Below, in pieces: positions 1 through 9,131 of a DNA stretch of 64,000 bases. The notes beneath the pieces are model-generated. The model was not told where the DNA came from and made no database searches. It saw nothing but the letters and a program-made list of their open reading frames with translations. Source of the DNA: Paenibacillus tritici (GTDB lineage Bacteria > Bacillota > Bacilli > Paenibacillales > Paenibacillaceae); NCBI RefSeq assembly GCF_013204885.1, contig NZ_JABMKX010000011.1, forward strand, positions 124,001 through 188,000. The letters are read 5' to 3'. The position numbers and the translations under genes are program-made. Position 1 is the stretch's first letter. The number at the start of each line of letters is the position of its first letter.

Positions 1-1710
1 AGCCTGGACATTGAGCAGCGCAAAAAACTCGGAGTTCTTTTCGGGAGGGGTCGTGTAATCCCCGAACCTGATTCTTGCCAAGGCCTGTTGAATCCGCATA
101 AGCCTCGGCCCTGGAATCCCTCTTCCATTATCGGTTACCTGGATGATCAGCCGGTCATTAGACACAACGGTTTGAATGCTTAATGCTCCGCCTTTTTTCC
201 GTTTCTCCAATCCATGCAATATGGCATTCTCAACCAGTGGCTGAAGCAGCAGCTTCAAAATATGCAAATGATGGCTATCCTCGGAAGCGCAGTACCCCAC
301 CGTAAACCGGTCGGCAAAACGGATTTGCTGAATTCGAATATAGTAATGAAGGTGCTTGAACGTTTCCTCCACTGTAAACGACTCCTGCCCTTTGCTCAAA
401 CTGAGCCTGAAGAAGTTCGACAAGTTGAGCACCATCGTACTGATCTCTTCCGCTTCATAATTTTTGGCCGTCCAATAAATCGAATCCAGCGTGTTGTACA
501 GGAAGTGGGGATTAATCTGAGCCTGCAGAAATTTGAGCTCCGTCTTGGTCATTCTGAGCTGTTGCTCATAGATATCTTTGATCAGATGACGCTGCTGACT
601 CGCCGTTTCGTTGAAAGCATCCGTTAAATACCCCAACTCATCCTGCCGCCCGTTCTCCAGCCTGATATTCAGATTGCCTTTACGCAGCTGCCGCATGCCG
701 GACACAAGTCTTGATATCGGAGAAGCAATTCCGCTGTAGATAAACCAGGCAATCCAGACGGCAAGCACGACGCTGAGTGCAATAATGCAGTACGCAAAAA
801 TTTGCAGCGGCCTCGACTTATTGTAAATCTCACGCTCGGGCTGGATCAGCAGCAGCGACCATCCGCTTCGGGGAGAAGTCACCCGCAGAATCAAATTTTT
901 CTCATCCGTTTCCGGGGTTTCCCGGACAACAACACTGCCTGGCTGGACGTCCCTCCATTCGAAAGACAACGTTTCTGCAGAAGCATTCGATACGATCAAC
1001 CGCTCCCGGGCATCAAACAGATAGACCTTGGAGCTGCTGTTCGCCAGCAAATGGGACAACGAGCGGAGCAACTGATTCTTCGAAATCGACAGCATGAGGA
1101 CATTTTCGCCTTTTTCGGCGCGATAGAAATCCAGAAGCCTCATCATAATGAGCTGATTCCGGTTATAGATAGGATCCGGGTGTCCAGACAAATTTTCTTC
1201 ATGGCGTTCTGACAAGTAGTATATGCTTGCGCCATTTGCCTTCAGAGCCTCATCGTACCATGGTTCAGGGTTTTGGGATTCCCGGTGCAGCAGCCCGAGC
1301 TTGGTTGCGATCAGCGAGTTGGAGGGACGATGATAAATCATGGCGTCGCTTAAATATTCATTGACCATGGTTATATTCGTAATCTCTTCCATGACACGCG
1401 TGAAGTCCATAATCGCCCCGGAGGTCAGGGTCTTCTCCTGATGAGACAGCAGGGTGGATAAATTGGTATCGGTTGCGATTAAGGTGGACAGATTATGGAT
1501 GCTCTTTAAGGTCAGGTCAACAAACTCCAAAGCAGAGTTCATGGCACTGAGCGTGCGCTCGCCAAGCTCCTGCTCCAAAATCCGCTGAGACTTTACATTG
1601 GCAAACATGCTGAACGCCACCAGGGGCAGCAGGATGAGAAGAAAATAACAGGTTAGCCTAAACTGAATCGACTGCTTCAAAACGCTGCGGAATTGCGTCA
1701 GCCACTTCAT
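1..1710 (-). CDS. YesM-type sensor histidine kinase (3' end outside window)
   Basis: Membrane sensor kinase of the LytS/YesM class that usually pairs with a YesN-type AraC response regulator to control sugar transporters. The minus-strand frame is open from the ATG at 1710 to the window edge (570 codons seen). Membrane segments lie near residues 18-38 and 303-326, an extracellular sensor region lies between them, and HAMP sequence follows (about 327-380). The kinase box reads QINPHFLYNTLDS with the phospho-accepting His at about 402. The N box PLVENAILHG (about 491) and G1 box DNGRGIP (about 527) follow, and the end of the ATPase domain is cut off. GGAGGA precedes the start. It sits 61 bp downstream of a solute-binding lipoprotein gene, so it probably senses the sugar that transporter imports. 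The cognate regulator should lie just outside the window. Identity is very sure, the signal unknown. Confidence 0.93.
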   Translation of the reverse strand, partial: MKWLTQFRSVLKQSIQFRLTCYFLLILLPLVAFSMFANVKSQRILEQELGERTLSAMNSALEFVDLTLKSIHNLSTLIATDTNLSTLLSHQEKTLTSGAIMDFTRVMEEITNITMVNEYLSDAMIYHRPSNSLIATKLGLLHRESQNPEPWYDEALKANGASIYYLSERHEENLSGHPDPIYNRNQLIMMRLLDFYRAEKGENVLMLSISKNQLLRSLSHLLANSSSKVYLFDARERLIVSNASAETLSFEWRDVQPGSVVVRETPETDEKNLILRVTSPRSGWSLLLIQPEREIYNKSRPLQIFAYCIIALSVVLAVWIAWFIYSGIASPISRLVSGMRQLRKGNLNIRLENGRQDELGYLTDAFNETASQQRHLIKDIYEQQLRMTKTELKFLQAQINPHFLYNTLDSIYWTAKNYEAEEISTMVLNLSNFFRLSLSKGQESFTVEETFKHLHYYIRIQQIRFADRFTVGYCASEDSHHLHILKLLLQPLVENAILHGLEKRKKGGALSIQTVVSNDRLIIQVTDNGRGIPGPRLMRIQQALARIRFGDYTTPPEKNSEFFALLNVQA

Positions 1711-1771
1711 ACGATTCCTCCACGATTCATGCATGCCTTCATTATAGCTTAGACCCCGTTATCCGTCCTGT

Positions 1772-3265
1772 TCATTGCCCGTTGACTTCCTTCGTCATTT
1801 CCTCGCCGCCGTTTTTCTTCCAGTCTTCAACAAATTGATCAAAACTGTCTACCGGCTGCTGGCCTATGATGATTTTCGTGAAGGCTTCGACCTCCATTTT
1901 GGACAGCTTAGGCGCGTATTTACCCATTCCAGGTGTAGGTACGCCCAGATATTGATTCCGGATGGCAACCTCGTTAATCTTGTTGACAATCTCGTTCAGC
2001 TTAAACTCCATACCGAGCGAGTCCAGACGTTCTCTGGATACTTCAGAATCGAATGGTACAATCGCTTCTCCGAGCGTTAGCCGGTAAATATGCTTGTTGT
2101 GCTCATCAAAGTTCGTAACCACCTTCCCGTCCTCCATATTCCATACCTCGCCCTCAAATCCGAGCATGAGTGTGCGGTATCCGTCTCCGATCATGAAATC
2201 AAGCATCTTGATGACAGCCTCCGGATGTTTGCTCGTAATCGGTATCACATTAAACCCGGCAACATAGCTGTTGCCCCAGGTTCCCTGCTTCCCGTCAGGT
2301 CCGGTTGGATATTCGAGGGTAATCCACTCTGCATTGGGATCATTTTTCTGGTTGGTCAGGATCGGGCCGCGGGTATCATACCAGTTCCCGGAGAACAGGC
2401 CCACTTTGCCGCTGGCGACTTTCTCGTCAACATTAGCCATCTTATTTAAAGCCCACTCGGGATCAATCAGCTTTTCCTGATAGAGATCGGCAAGATAGCT
2501 TAGTGCTTCCTTCATTTCCGGCAGTGTGCTGGAATTCACCAGTTGCCCGTCCCGCTTAGTCCATTGGCCCCGCTGAATTCCCCATGCCCCGATAAACGGA
2601 GCTGTTCTTCCGAGGTTTTCCTGCAGGATCAGGCCAAACGTATCGTCTTTGCCGTTTCCGTCCGGATCATCCTGCGCAAAAGCGCGAATCACCTGTTTGT
2701 ATTCTTCCAGCGTTGTCGGCGGTTTGAGCCCCAGACGGTCCAGCCAATCTTTGCGTGCAAACATGATTTCATTGCCCGGGATCGGGTTCAGGCTGGGAAT
2801 CGCATAGATCTTTCCGTCCACGGTGACGACCTTCCAGGCTTCCTCCGGGATACTTTTCTTCAGATTCGGTCCGTATGCGTCGATTAAATCATTCAGAGGG
2901 GTAAGGGCTTTCTGCCGGACATAGCTTTCGAACCAATTGGCGTCATAGGACAGGAGCATATCCGGCAGATCATCGGAGGCCATAATCACGTTCAGGGCAT
3001 CCCCGTAACCGTCCGCAGGAGGCGTGATCAGCTTGATGTCCAGGTCCGTGTTCTCGCGGATGTAATCAATATAAGGATTATTGTTCTCGTCCATGCCCGG
3101 CGGGAACTTCCGTCCGGCATTGCTTAATACGATATCAATGGCCTGGCGTTCTTCCTTCCCTTCGGCTCCTTCCTCCTTCGTGCCGGATGAACACGCAGAC
3201 ACCAGCAGCATGGAGGTCACCGCCAGGATGGATACGGATCTTTTTACGAAGATTGAGACTTTCAT
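1772..3265 (-). CDS. Extracellular sugar-binding lipoprotein (ABC transporter, LplA/YtcQ type)
   Basis: Family 1 extracellular solute-binding protein, about 497 residues, that captures an oligosaccharide and delivers it to a permease pair. The N-terminus is a lipoprotein signal: charged start, hydrophobic stretch, then lipobox LVSACSS with Cys25 as the likely lipidated residue. Downstream sequence has features usual for the LplA group, such as the Asp-rich loop DDPDGNGKDDTFG, which resembles a calcium-binding loop. AGAGGGG precedes the ATG at 3265. It is the third gene of a transporter operon (permease, permease, binding protein) and is followed by the YesM-type kinase. No ATPase gene is present; in this class a shared MsmX-type ATPase encoded elsewhere usually powers the importer. 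The substrate cannot be read from sequence. Confidence 0.9.
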   Translation of the reverse strand: MKVSIFVKRSVSILAVTSMLLVSACSSGTKEEGAEGKEERQAIDIVLSNAGRKFPPGMDENNNPYIDYIRENTDLDIKLITPPADGYGDALNVIMASDDLPDMLLSYDANWFESYVRQKALTPLNDLIDAYGPNLKKSIPEEAWKVVTVDGKIYAIPSLNPIPGNEIMFARKDWLDRLGLKPPTTLEEYKQVIRAFAQDDPDGNGKDDTFGLILQENLGRTAPFIGAWGIQRGQWTKRDGQLVNSSTLPEMKEALSYLADLYQEKLIDPEWALNKMANVDEKVASGKVGLFSGNWYDTRGPILTNQKNDPNAEWITLEYPTGPDGKQGTWGNSYVAGFNVIPITSKHPEAVIKMLDFMIGDGYRTLMLGFEGEVWNMEDGKVVTNFDEHNKHIYRLTLGEAIVPFDSEVSRERLDSLGMEFKLNEIVNKINEVAIRNQYLGVPTPGMGKYAPKLSKMEVEAFTKIIIGQQPVDSFDQFVEDWKKNGGEEMTKEVNGQ

Positions 3266-3303
3266 ATAACAATCCCCTCTCTTTTTTCATGTTACATGCA
3301 GTT

Positions 3304-4185
3304 CTAGCCTTTTACCGATCCAAGCATAATCCCTTTGACAAAATGCTTCTGCAGAAACGGATACACGATCAGGATCGGAACCGTGCTGGCAATCAGCGCC
3401 GCAGCCTTCAAGGACTCCAAGGCCAGCAGGGTGCTGTCGATATTGGCGGCGTACCCGTTGTTATTGCTGATGTTCGATTGATTGAACATGATCAGCTCAC
3501 GCAGATACACCTGCAGCGGGAAAAGATTCCGGTCCGTCACATACAGGACGGTATCAAAGAAGGCGTTCCAATGTCCGACGGCATGGAATAAGGTAATCGT
3601 TGCAATGACCGGCATGGATAACGGAACGACAATCCGGATGAGCGTTCCGATATTGGAGGAGCCGTCAATCTTGGCTGATTCCTCCAATTCGGGCGGCACG
3701 CCTTGAAAGAAATTTCTCATAATAATAACATTGAACGCGCTAACCGCTCCAGGAATGATATAGACCCAGAAGGAATTCAGCAGCCCGGTCGCTTTCACGA
3801 CCAGAAAGGTTGGAATCATGCCCCCGTTAAACAGCATCGTGAACACAATCAGGAACATGATGGCTGATCGTCCTTTAATATAAGCCTTGGACAGCGGATA
3901 GGCCAGCATACAAGTGATGACCACATTCAACAGCGTGCCGATGACCGTGCGCAGTAAACTGACCTTGAAGGCATTCACAAAGGCCTGTTCGCTCAATACC
4001 TTCACATACGCTTCGAAACTGAAATCCACCGGCCATAAAGTCACCCTGCCGGATGTTATCGCCTGATGACTGCTGAAAGACTGGGCCACGATATGCAGGA
4101 ATGGGAGAAGCGCAAGCAATGCAATGAAACCCAGGGCCAGGTAATTAAGCCTCGATGCCAGATGTTCCCCCCTAGTAAGTCTCAT
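3304..4185 (-). CDS. Sugar ABC transporter permease (YtcP/LplC type)
   Basis: Inner-membrane permease of the carbohydrate-uptake CUT1 class, about 293 residues with six predicted membrane helices. The EAA loop that contacts the ATPase is visible as ELEESAKIDGSSNIGTLIRIVVPLS. The C-terminus (FVKGIMLGSVKG) is the signature ending of YtcP/LplC proteins. An upstream in-frame ATG at 4221 would overlap the preceding gene. The ATG at 4185 is chosen because AGAGGGGGTGA lies six bases before it and it falls just after the stop of the first permease gene. It should form a heterodimer with the permease encoded at 4199-5164. Confidence 0.92.
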   Translation of the reverse strand: MRLTRGEHLASRLNYLALGFIALLALLPFLHIVAQSFSSHQAITSGRVTLWPVDFSFEAYVKVLSEQAFVNAFKVSLLRTVIGTLLNVVITCMLAYPLSKAYIKGRSAIMFLIVFTMLFNGGMIPTFLVVKATGLLNSFWVYIIPGAVSAFNVIIMRNFFQGVPPELEESAKIDGSSNIGTLIRIVVPLSMPVIATITLFHAVGHWNAFFDTVLYVTDRNLFPLQVYLRELIMFNQSNISNNNGYAANIDSTLLALESLKAAALIASTVPILIVYPFLQKHFVKGIMLGSVKG

Positions 4186-4198
4186 AGATTCACCCCCT

Positions 4199-5164
4199 CT
4201 ACCATAAGCTGTCCTGGCCAAGCTTTCTGGCGGCTTTGTTGGCGAGGACGACCAATATCAGACTGATGACCGATTTGAACAACCCGACAGCGGTAGTAAA
4301 GCTAAATTGGCCCTGCGTAATTCCAGTCCGGTATACATAAGTCTCGATAACATCGGCCACATTGTATACCAGCGGATTGTAGAGCACAAAGATCTGTTCA
4401 AACCCGACATCCAGAACGCTCCCCAAGCGCAGTACGAACAGGATCACGATGGTCCCGAGCAACGATGGCAGGGTGACGTGGATCAGTTGCTTCCATTTGC
4501 CCGCGCCGTCTACGACAGCAGCCTCGTAGATTTGTGGATCGATTGATGCCAGCGCAGCCAGATAGATGATGGCCCCCCATCCCGCTTCTTTCCAGATATC
4601 GCTGACCACAAGCACCGTTCTGAACCATTCCTGACTGCCCAGGAAGAAGATCGGCTCCAAACCGAGCATACCCAGAAACTGATTGACGATCCCCGTTGCC
4701 GGGGACAGCACGTTGATAAGAATGCCTCCGATGATGACCCAGGACAGAAAATGCGGTAAATAGACAAGCGTCTGGACCCCGCGCTTATACAGCATGTGCC
4801 GGACTTCATTCAGCATCAAGGCCAGGATGATCGGACCCGGAAATCCCCAGATCAGCTTGTACAAACTGATCAGCAGCGTATTTTTGAATACCGTGTAAAA
4901 CTCGCTGTCTGTAAACATATTTTTAAAATGCGCAAGTCCCACCCATTCGCTGCCGCGGATGCCGGCAAAGGCGCTGAAATCCTGAAAGGCAACGATGATG
5001 CCCCCCATTGGCACATATTTAAAAATGATAAAATACGCGAGTCCCGGCAGCATAATCAGGTATAAGTCCCAGTACTTTTTCAAGGCCTGAAACCGCTCCG
5101 GCTTTACCGTACGAAGGGGATGGTTCTCGGGCTGCCGATCCGCCGCTGCCAAATCTGAATCCAT
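4199..5164 (-). CDS. Sugar ABC transporter permease (LplB type)
   Basis: Partner permease of the CUT1 class, 321 residues. After a short hydrophilic N-terminus come six membrane helices. The conserved family opening YLIMLPGLAYFIIFKYVPM and the EAA-loop sequence IYEAAVVDGAGKWKQLIHVTLPS are visible, and the ending is the typical ARKLGQDSLW. AAAGGAGG precedes the ATG at 5164. This is the first gene of the lower transporter operon (4199-5164, 3304-4185, 1772-3265, then the kinase), separated from the gene upstream by a terminator at 5344-5371. It therefore should have its own promoter in 5165-5343, where I could not fix one with certainty. Confidence 0.92.
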   Translation of the reverse strand: MDSDLAAADRQPENHPLRTVKPERFQALKKYWDLYLIMLPGLAYFIIFKYVPMGGIIVAFQDFSAFAGIRGSEWVGLAHFKNMFTDSEFYTVFKNTLLISLYKLIWGFPGPIILALMLNEVRHMLYKRGVQTLVYLPHFLSWVIIGGILINVLSPATGIVNQFLGMLGLEPIFFLGSQEWFRTVLVVSDIWKEAGWGAIIYLAALASIDPQIYEAAVVDGAGKWKQLIHVTLPSLLGTIVILFVLRLGSVLDVGFEQIFVLYNPLVYNVADVIETYVYRTGITQGQFSFTTAVGLFKSVISLILVVLANKAARKLGQDSLW

Positions 5165-5343
5165 AGGATACCTCCTTTACCCTTAGTCATTATGTCTTAT
5201 CCGTGTGGTATTCTCATTGTACCTGCCGTTTGGCATTTGCTTTAAGGCCATTTGCATGACCTTTTAGGTGAATTTCTTGACCACTTGGCCGAGAACAACA
5301 ATATTCCAAACCCAAACTCACCATCTACGCTACTTTACATAAA

Positions 5344-5371
5344 GAAAAAAAGCTGGCGAATATGCCAGCTT
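5344..5371 (-). terminator. Intrinsic terminator after the 5390-7246 gene
   Basis: Stem AAGCTGGC pairs with GCCAGCTT around a six-base loop (5350-5357 with 5364-5371). On the minus strand the stem is followed by a run of seven Ts. It lies about 20 bp after the stop at 5390 and separates the two transporter operons. Confidence 0.85.
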
Positions 5372-5389
5372 CTAGTCTACCCGGTATAT

Positions 5390-7246
5390 TTAGTCTTTCT
5401 CTTGTTCGTTCAGGCCTCTCGCCTGTTCCTCTTCCGTCCATAATTTAAGCCGAAGACTCAAGGATGGGCCGGGCGACCGGATCACGGCCAGACGGTACTC
5501 CCCGTTCCGGTTTCCGCAGTGTTCTTCCTCTATCTCGAAGCAGCAGCCGGTTGCGCTAACTGTATAGCGGAAGGGGCCCAACACGACATTTACGGCATGC
5601 CGTCCCGCCGTTATCGTGCTCCGTTCCTGTCCATTACTGCAGAACAGCGGCACGCGGTAAAGAATCGGTCCCGAATCCTGCACGGCAAGCTCAGCAACAA
5701 TCTCCAAACCATCATCCGACAAAGCGTATCTTTCCGTCACCCTCTCGTCTTCCGGCAGCCCCTGCCCGCGATAGGTGATCCGGAACTCCACGCGGCCGCT
5801 GTCTTGCCGGATGACATGAAGTTCAAGCCCCAGCCCCTCGCTCAAATCTGCCAGATATACCGCTGTCCCGTCCTGCCGCTCCCAGCCAGGACCAATCGCA
5901 GCGTTCAGGGACCGGACCCCTCCGGGCAACCGGTATTCAGGCGCAGCACACAGCGGGCTGGACAAGGCCAGTTCCACGGGAACACCCTGACGGTGATATC
6001 TTCCCAGTCCCGTGGAGTCATAATGGTGATCGGCGGCAGTATCCAATTGCACGGATTGGCCTCCGGCAGAGGCAAACACTTTGTGGAAGTGCTCCGAGGT
6101 TGCCAGCACATATCCCCCGCTTTCGGCAGGACAAGGCTCTTCGGCAATATCATCGTCGGCGAACAAATAGGCCATATAAGCGAAGCTGCCTAGCGTAATC
6201 ATATACTTGTCATAATACGCGTAGGATTCCGTCCCGTAACCGGAACGGATGGCGTAGTAATTTTTGATATGGCGTGGGGGCGTAATATCACGGACAAAGC
6301 GCAAGATAGCCTGCGCCGACAGTCTTGCGCTTCGTTTGAAAGCGCCAGCCAGCTTGAGCCTGCCCTGCCGCCGGTACCGCACGGCTTCAAATTCCGCGCA
6401 CGCCGCCGCCAGCGCTTCATTGAACTGGAACTGGCTGCTGCGCCCTCCATAGGGAAAATGACCGGCGGCGGACTGCATGAACAAGGTCATCATTCCGCCG
6501 GCCGCCAGCTTGCGGTTCAATTCTTCATGAAACGCTCCCCGGTACCCGGCCGCGAGCATCAGCTGGATGTGGCAGCGGGCCGCCAGATCATACAACAGCG
6601 GACAGCCCGGGTCCATATACATTCCGTTCCTGTCGAATTTCTGCAGCTGCACCGGCCAATGCTCGGCCAAATAACCAGCGGCACTTGCCATTCCCTCCGT
6701 TTCGCGCAAATACTCGCCGGCCATGTTGTAAATGTTGATATTATGCAGCCGTTCAGGTCCGGAAACGGAAGCCAGCGTATAAACGTAATTGACCGCAGGC
6801 TCAATGCGGGCTAATTCATTTTTCCATTTCAGGGATTGTTCTGCGGAAACATGCGGCTTCATCGCCTTATAGGCCAGCATCAGCTCCTTGGTACTGAAAT
6901 CGGCCATCTGATTGCCCGTCGTTCGCGGCAGTTCCCGGCAGCCCGTTTCCATCATGCTCTCCCATAGCGGAAAAAGCTCAAGCTTGCGTCCGCCCGCCAT
7001 CAACCCTGCCAGAACAGAGACAACCCGGCAATAGGTCTGGAGATCCTCAGGACACCCCTGCGGGTCCGTCCCCCAGCTCTTGTCTGCCTGCTCCAGCCCG
7101 TATTCCTGAATCGACCCTTCCATCAGATCAAGATAGATATCCTTGGAGAAACCAGTTGGCTCGAAAGCCGCTGGCCGTTCCATCGCGTCGATATATGCAA
7201 ACAGATCGGCGCCGGAAAGCGGCTGCGAATCTCTTAATGGACTCAT
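5390..7246 (-). CDS. Putative carbohydrate-active enzyme, (alpha/alpha)-toroid type
   Basis: A 618-residue soluble protein without signal peptide, the last gene of the upper transporter operon (39 bp after a permease gene). The first ~370 residues look all-helical. They carry conserved-looking stretches rich in His, Tyr and Gly (HFPYGGRSSQFQFNEALAAA near residue 260 and SGYGTESYAYYDKYMI near 340), then a beta-rich C-terminal half. This layout resembles heparinase II/III-like lyases and toroid glycoside hydrolases. I infer that it cleaves the cytoplasmic sugar delivered by the neighbouring ABC transporter, probably an unsaturated or uronic-acid oligosaccharide, but family and substrate are not established here. 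The start ATG at 7246 has only a weak AAAGGA close by. Confidence 0.5.
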   Translation of the reverse strand: MSPLRDSQPLSGADLFAYIDAMERPAAFEPTGFSKDIYLDLMEGSIQEYGLEQADKSWGTDPQGCPEDLQTYCRVVSVLAGLMAGGRKLELFPLWESMMETGCRELPRTTGNQMADFSTKELMLAYKAMKPHVSAEQSLKWKNELARIEPAVNYVYTLASVSGPERLHNINIYNMAGEYLRETEGMASAAGYLAEHWPVQLQKFDRNGMYMDPGCPLLYDLAARCHIQLMLAAGYRGAFHEELNRKLAAGGMMTLFMQSAAGHFPYGGRSSQFQFNEALAAACAEFEAVRYRRQGRLKLAGAFKRSARLSAQAILRFVRDITPPRHIKNYYAIRSGYGTESYAYYDKYMITLGSFAYMAYLFADDDIAEEPCPAESGGYVLATSEHFHKVFASAGGQSVQLDTAADHHYDSTGLGRYHRQGVPVELALSSPLCAAPEYRLPGGVRSLNAAIGPGWERQDGTAVYLADLSEGLGLELHVIRQDSGRVEFRITYRGQGLPEDERVTERYALSDDGLEIVAELAVQDSGPILYRVPLFCSNGQERSTITAGRHAVNVVLGPFRYTVSATGCCFEIEEEHCGNRNGEYRLAVIRSPGPSLSLRLKLWTEEEQARGLNEQEKD

Positions 7247-7285
7247 TTCCTTTGACTCAACCCCTTGCCTGTTTCTTTGGGAGAA

Positions 7286-8185
7286 CTAGCCCTTCAGGGA
7301 ACCGATCATCACGCCTTTGACAAAATATTTCTGAATGAACGGGTACACGCATAAAATGGGAACCGTCGCCACGACAATTAGGGAGTACTTCAGCACTGCC
7401 GCCGCCTGTGCTTTGGCCACCTGCAGTTCAGGGTCCATAATCATGCTGACATCGACCTGGTTCATGATCAGAATTTCCCGCAAAATAATTTGCAGCGGGT
7501 ACAGCGAGCGGTCATTCAGATACATCAAAGCATTGAAATAGGCGTTCCAGTGGCCCACCGCCGAGAACAGCGTGATGACCGCGATGACGGCTTTGGACAG
7601 CGGAAGTACGAAGGAGAAGAAAAAGCGCGCATCACTGCAGCCGTCGATGCTGGTTGCTTCGATCAGTTCTCCCGGAATGGATGACTGGATGAAGGTTCGC
7701 GCTATAATCATGTTGTACACGGAAAGCGCGCCCGGAAGCACCATCGCCCACATGGTGTTGATCAGATGGAGGTCTTTCATTAGTATATAGAACGGAATCA
7801 GGCCGCCGCTGAAAAACATCGTGAACGTGAACAGAAACATAAAGCCGCCTCTGCCCTTCAGCCCTGGTCTGGAAAGCGCGTAGGCGCAGGTCATAACGAC
7901 AGTGACATTCACCAGCGTTCCCAGAATGGTATACAGAAACGTGTTGCCGTATGCTCTGACGATATCCTTGTTTTTGAATACAGCTTCATAACCTTCCAGA
8001 CTGAAATCGACAGGCCAGAGCAGAACCTGGCCGGACGATACGGCATTGCCGGAAGAGAAGGAAGCCGACAGCACGTAAATAAGCGGATAGGACACAGCGA
8101 TTAAGATAAAAGTCAAAATAAAGCCGGAAATAATGTAGTACATTTTATCGGAAGTTGGATGCGTTGAAAATTTGGTCTGGCCCAT
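7286..8185 (-). CDS. Sugar ABC transporter permease (YtcP/LplC type)
   Basis: CUT1 permease of about 299 residues with six membrane helices, paralogous to the gene at 3304-4185. The EAA loop GELIEATSIDGCSDARFFFSFVLPLS and the C-terminal YFVKGVMIGSLKG are diagnostic. An ATG at 8206 exists in frame but lies upstream of a clear AAGGAGGGG and inside the previous gene. The ATG at 8185, seven bases after that site, is the better start. Second permease of the upper operon, between the LplB-type gene and the putative carbohydrate-active enzyme. Confidence 0.92.
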   Translation of the reverse strand: MGQTKFSTHPTSDKMYYIISGFILTFILIAVSYPLIYVLSASFSSGNAVSSGQVLLWPVDFSLEGYEAVFKNKDIVRAYGNTFLYTILGTLVNVTVVMTCAYALSRPGLKGRGGFMFLFTFTMFFSGGLIPFYILMKDLHLINTMWAMVLPGALSVYNMIIARTFIQSSIPGELIEATSIDGCSDARFFFSFVLPLSKAVIAVITLFSAVGHWNAYFNALMYLNDRSLYPLQIILREILIMNQVDVSMIMDPELQVAKAQAAAVLKYSLIVVATVPILCVYPFIQKYFVKGVMIGSLKG

Positions 8186-8199
8186 TGCCGGTCCCCTCC

Positions 8200-9129
8200 T
8201 TACCATAGGCTGGTATCGCTGAATTTCTTGGCGGCGTAGTTCACCATAATCAACAGCACAAAGTTGATGAGTGAATTGAACAACCCAATCGCAGTCGCAA
8301 ACGAGAAATCGCCTGAGCCGATAGTCAACCCTACCTTATATACATAAGTGGAGATAACTTCGCTTTTCGAAATATTCAATTCATTCTGCATGAGGAACAC
8401 CTTCTCAAATCCAACCTCCATGATATTGCCGACCGCAAGGATCAGCATGATGGTAGCCGTAGGCAAAATGGACGGAAAATCGATATGCCGCACGCGCTGC
8501 AGACGCGAAGCGCCGTCGATTTGAGCGGCCTCGTGCAAATGCTCATCAACGGATGATAAGGCGGCGATGTAAATGATGCTGCTCCAGCCGATGCCCTGCC
8601 ATATGCCGGACCAGACATACAAGTGCTGGAAAGCGCCCGGATTGGCGAAAGCGTCCGCCAGTAATTCACCGCTAAAGAACGTATACAGCGCTCCAAAAGC
8701 ACCTGTGCGCGGATTGAATAGCTGAACCAGCATGCCGACGATGACAACCGTTGAAATAAAATGCGGCATATAAGAAACGGATTGTACGAGTTTTTTAAAT
8801 TTCTGCCCCGTAAATGAATTAAGCACCAGGGCAAACAGAATCGGCAACGGAAAGGAAATCAGCAAACTGTATACGGACAGGCTAATGGTGTTCCAAATAA
8901 GGGTTGTAAACTGATAGGAATCGAAGAACCGCCTAAAATTGTCCAATCCGATCCATTCACTGCCCCAGATTCCCAGATTGAAATTGAAGTTTTTAAAGGC
9001 AATCTGAACGCCTGCCATTGGCACATAAGCAAAAATGATGATGTACACGGTGGCCGGAATGAGAAACAGGTACAGCTGCCAGCTCGGAAAAACTTCTTTT
9101 TTCAGCCAATTAAATATAGATGCCCGCAT
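8200..9129 (-). CDS. Sugar ABC transporter permease (LplB type)
   Basis: CUT1 permease of 309 residues. The opening QLYLFLIPATVYIIIFAYVPMAG, EAA-loop sequence LHEAAQIDGASRLQRVRHIDFPS and terminal KKFSDTSLW match LplB-type permeases. Its start ATG at 9129 nearly abuts the stop of the binding-protein gene (9132), which suggests translational coupling, as no strong ribosome site is visible. It should pair with the 7286-8185 permease and receive substrate from the lipoprotein encoded at 9132-10766. Confidence 0.92.
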   Translation of the reverse strand: MRASIFNWLKKEVFPSWQLYLFLIPATVYIIIFAYVPMAGVQIAFKNFNFNLGIWGSEWIGLDNFRRFFDSYQFTTLIWNTISLSVYSLLISFPLPILFALVLNSFTGQKFKKLVQSVSYMPHFISTVVIVGMLVQLFNPRTGAFGALYTFFSGELLADAFANPGAFQHLYVWSGIWQGIGWSSIIYIAALSSVDEHLHEAAQIDGASRLQRVRHIDFPSILPTATIMLILAVGNIMEVGFEKVFLMQNELNISKSEVISTYVYKVGLTIGSGDFSFATAIGLFNSLINFVLLIMVNYAAKKFSDTSLW

Positions 9130-9131
9130 GG

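Noticed and set aside
5224..5235. TGCCGTTTGGCA as a cre site for the lower sugar operon
   Set aside because: It is a weak dyad and does not fit the CcpA consensus at the key central and flanking positions.
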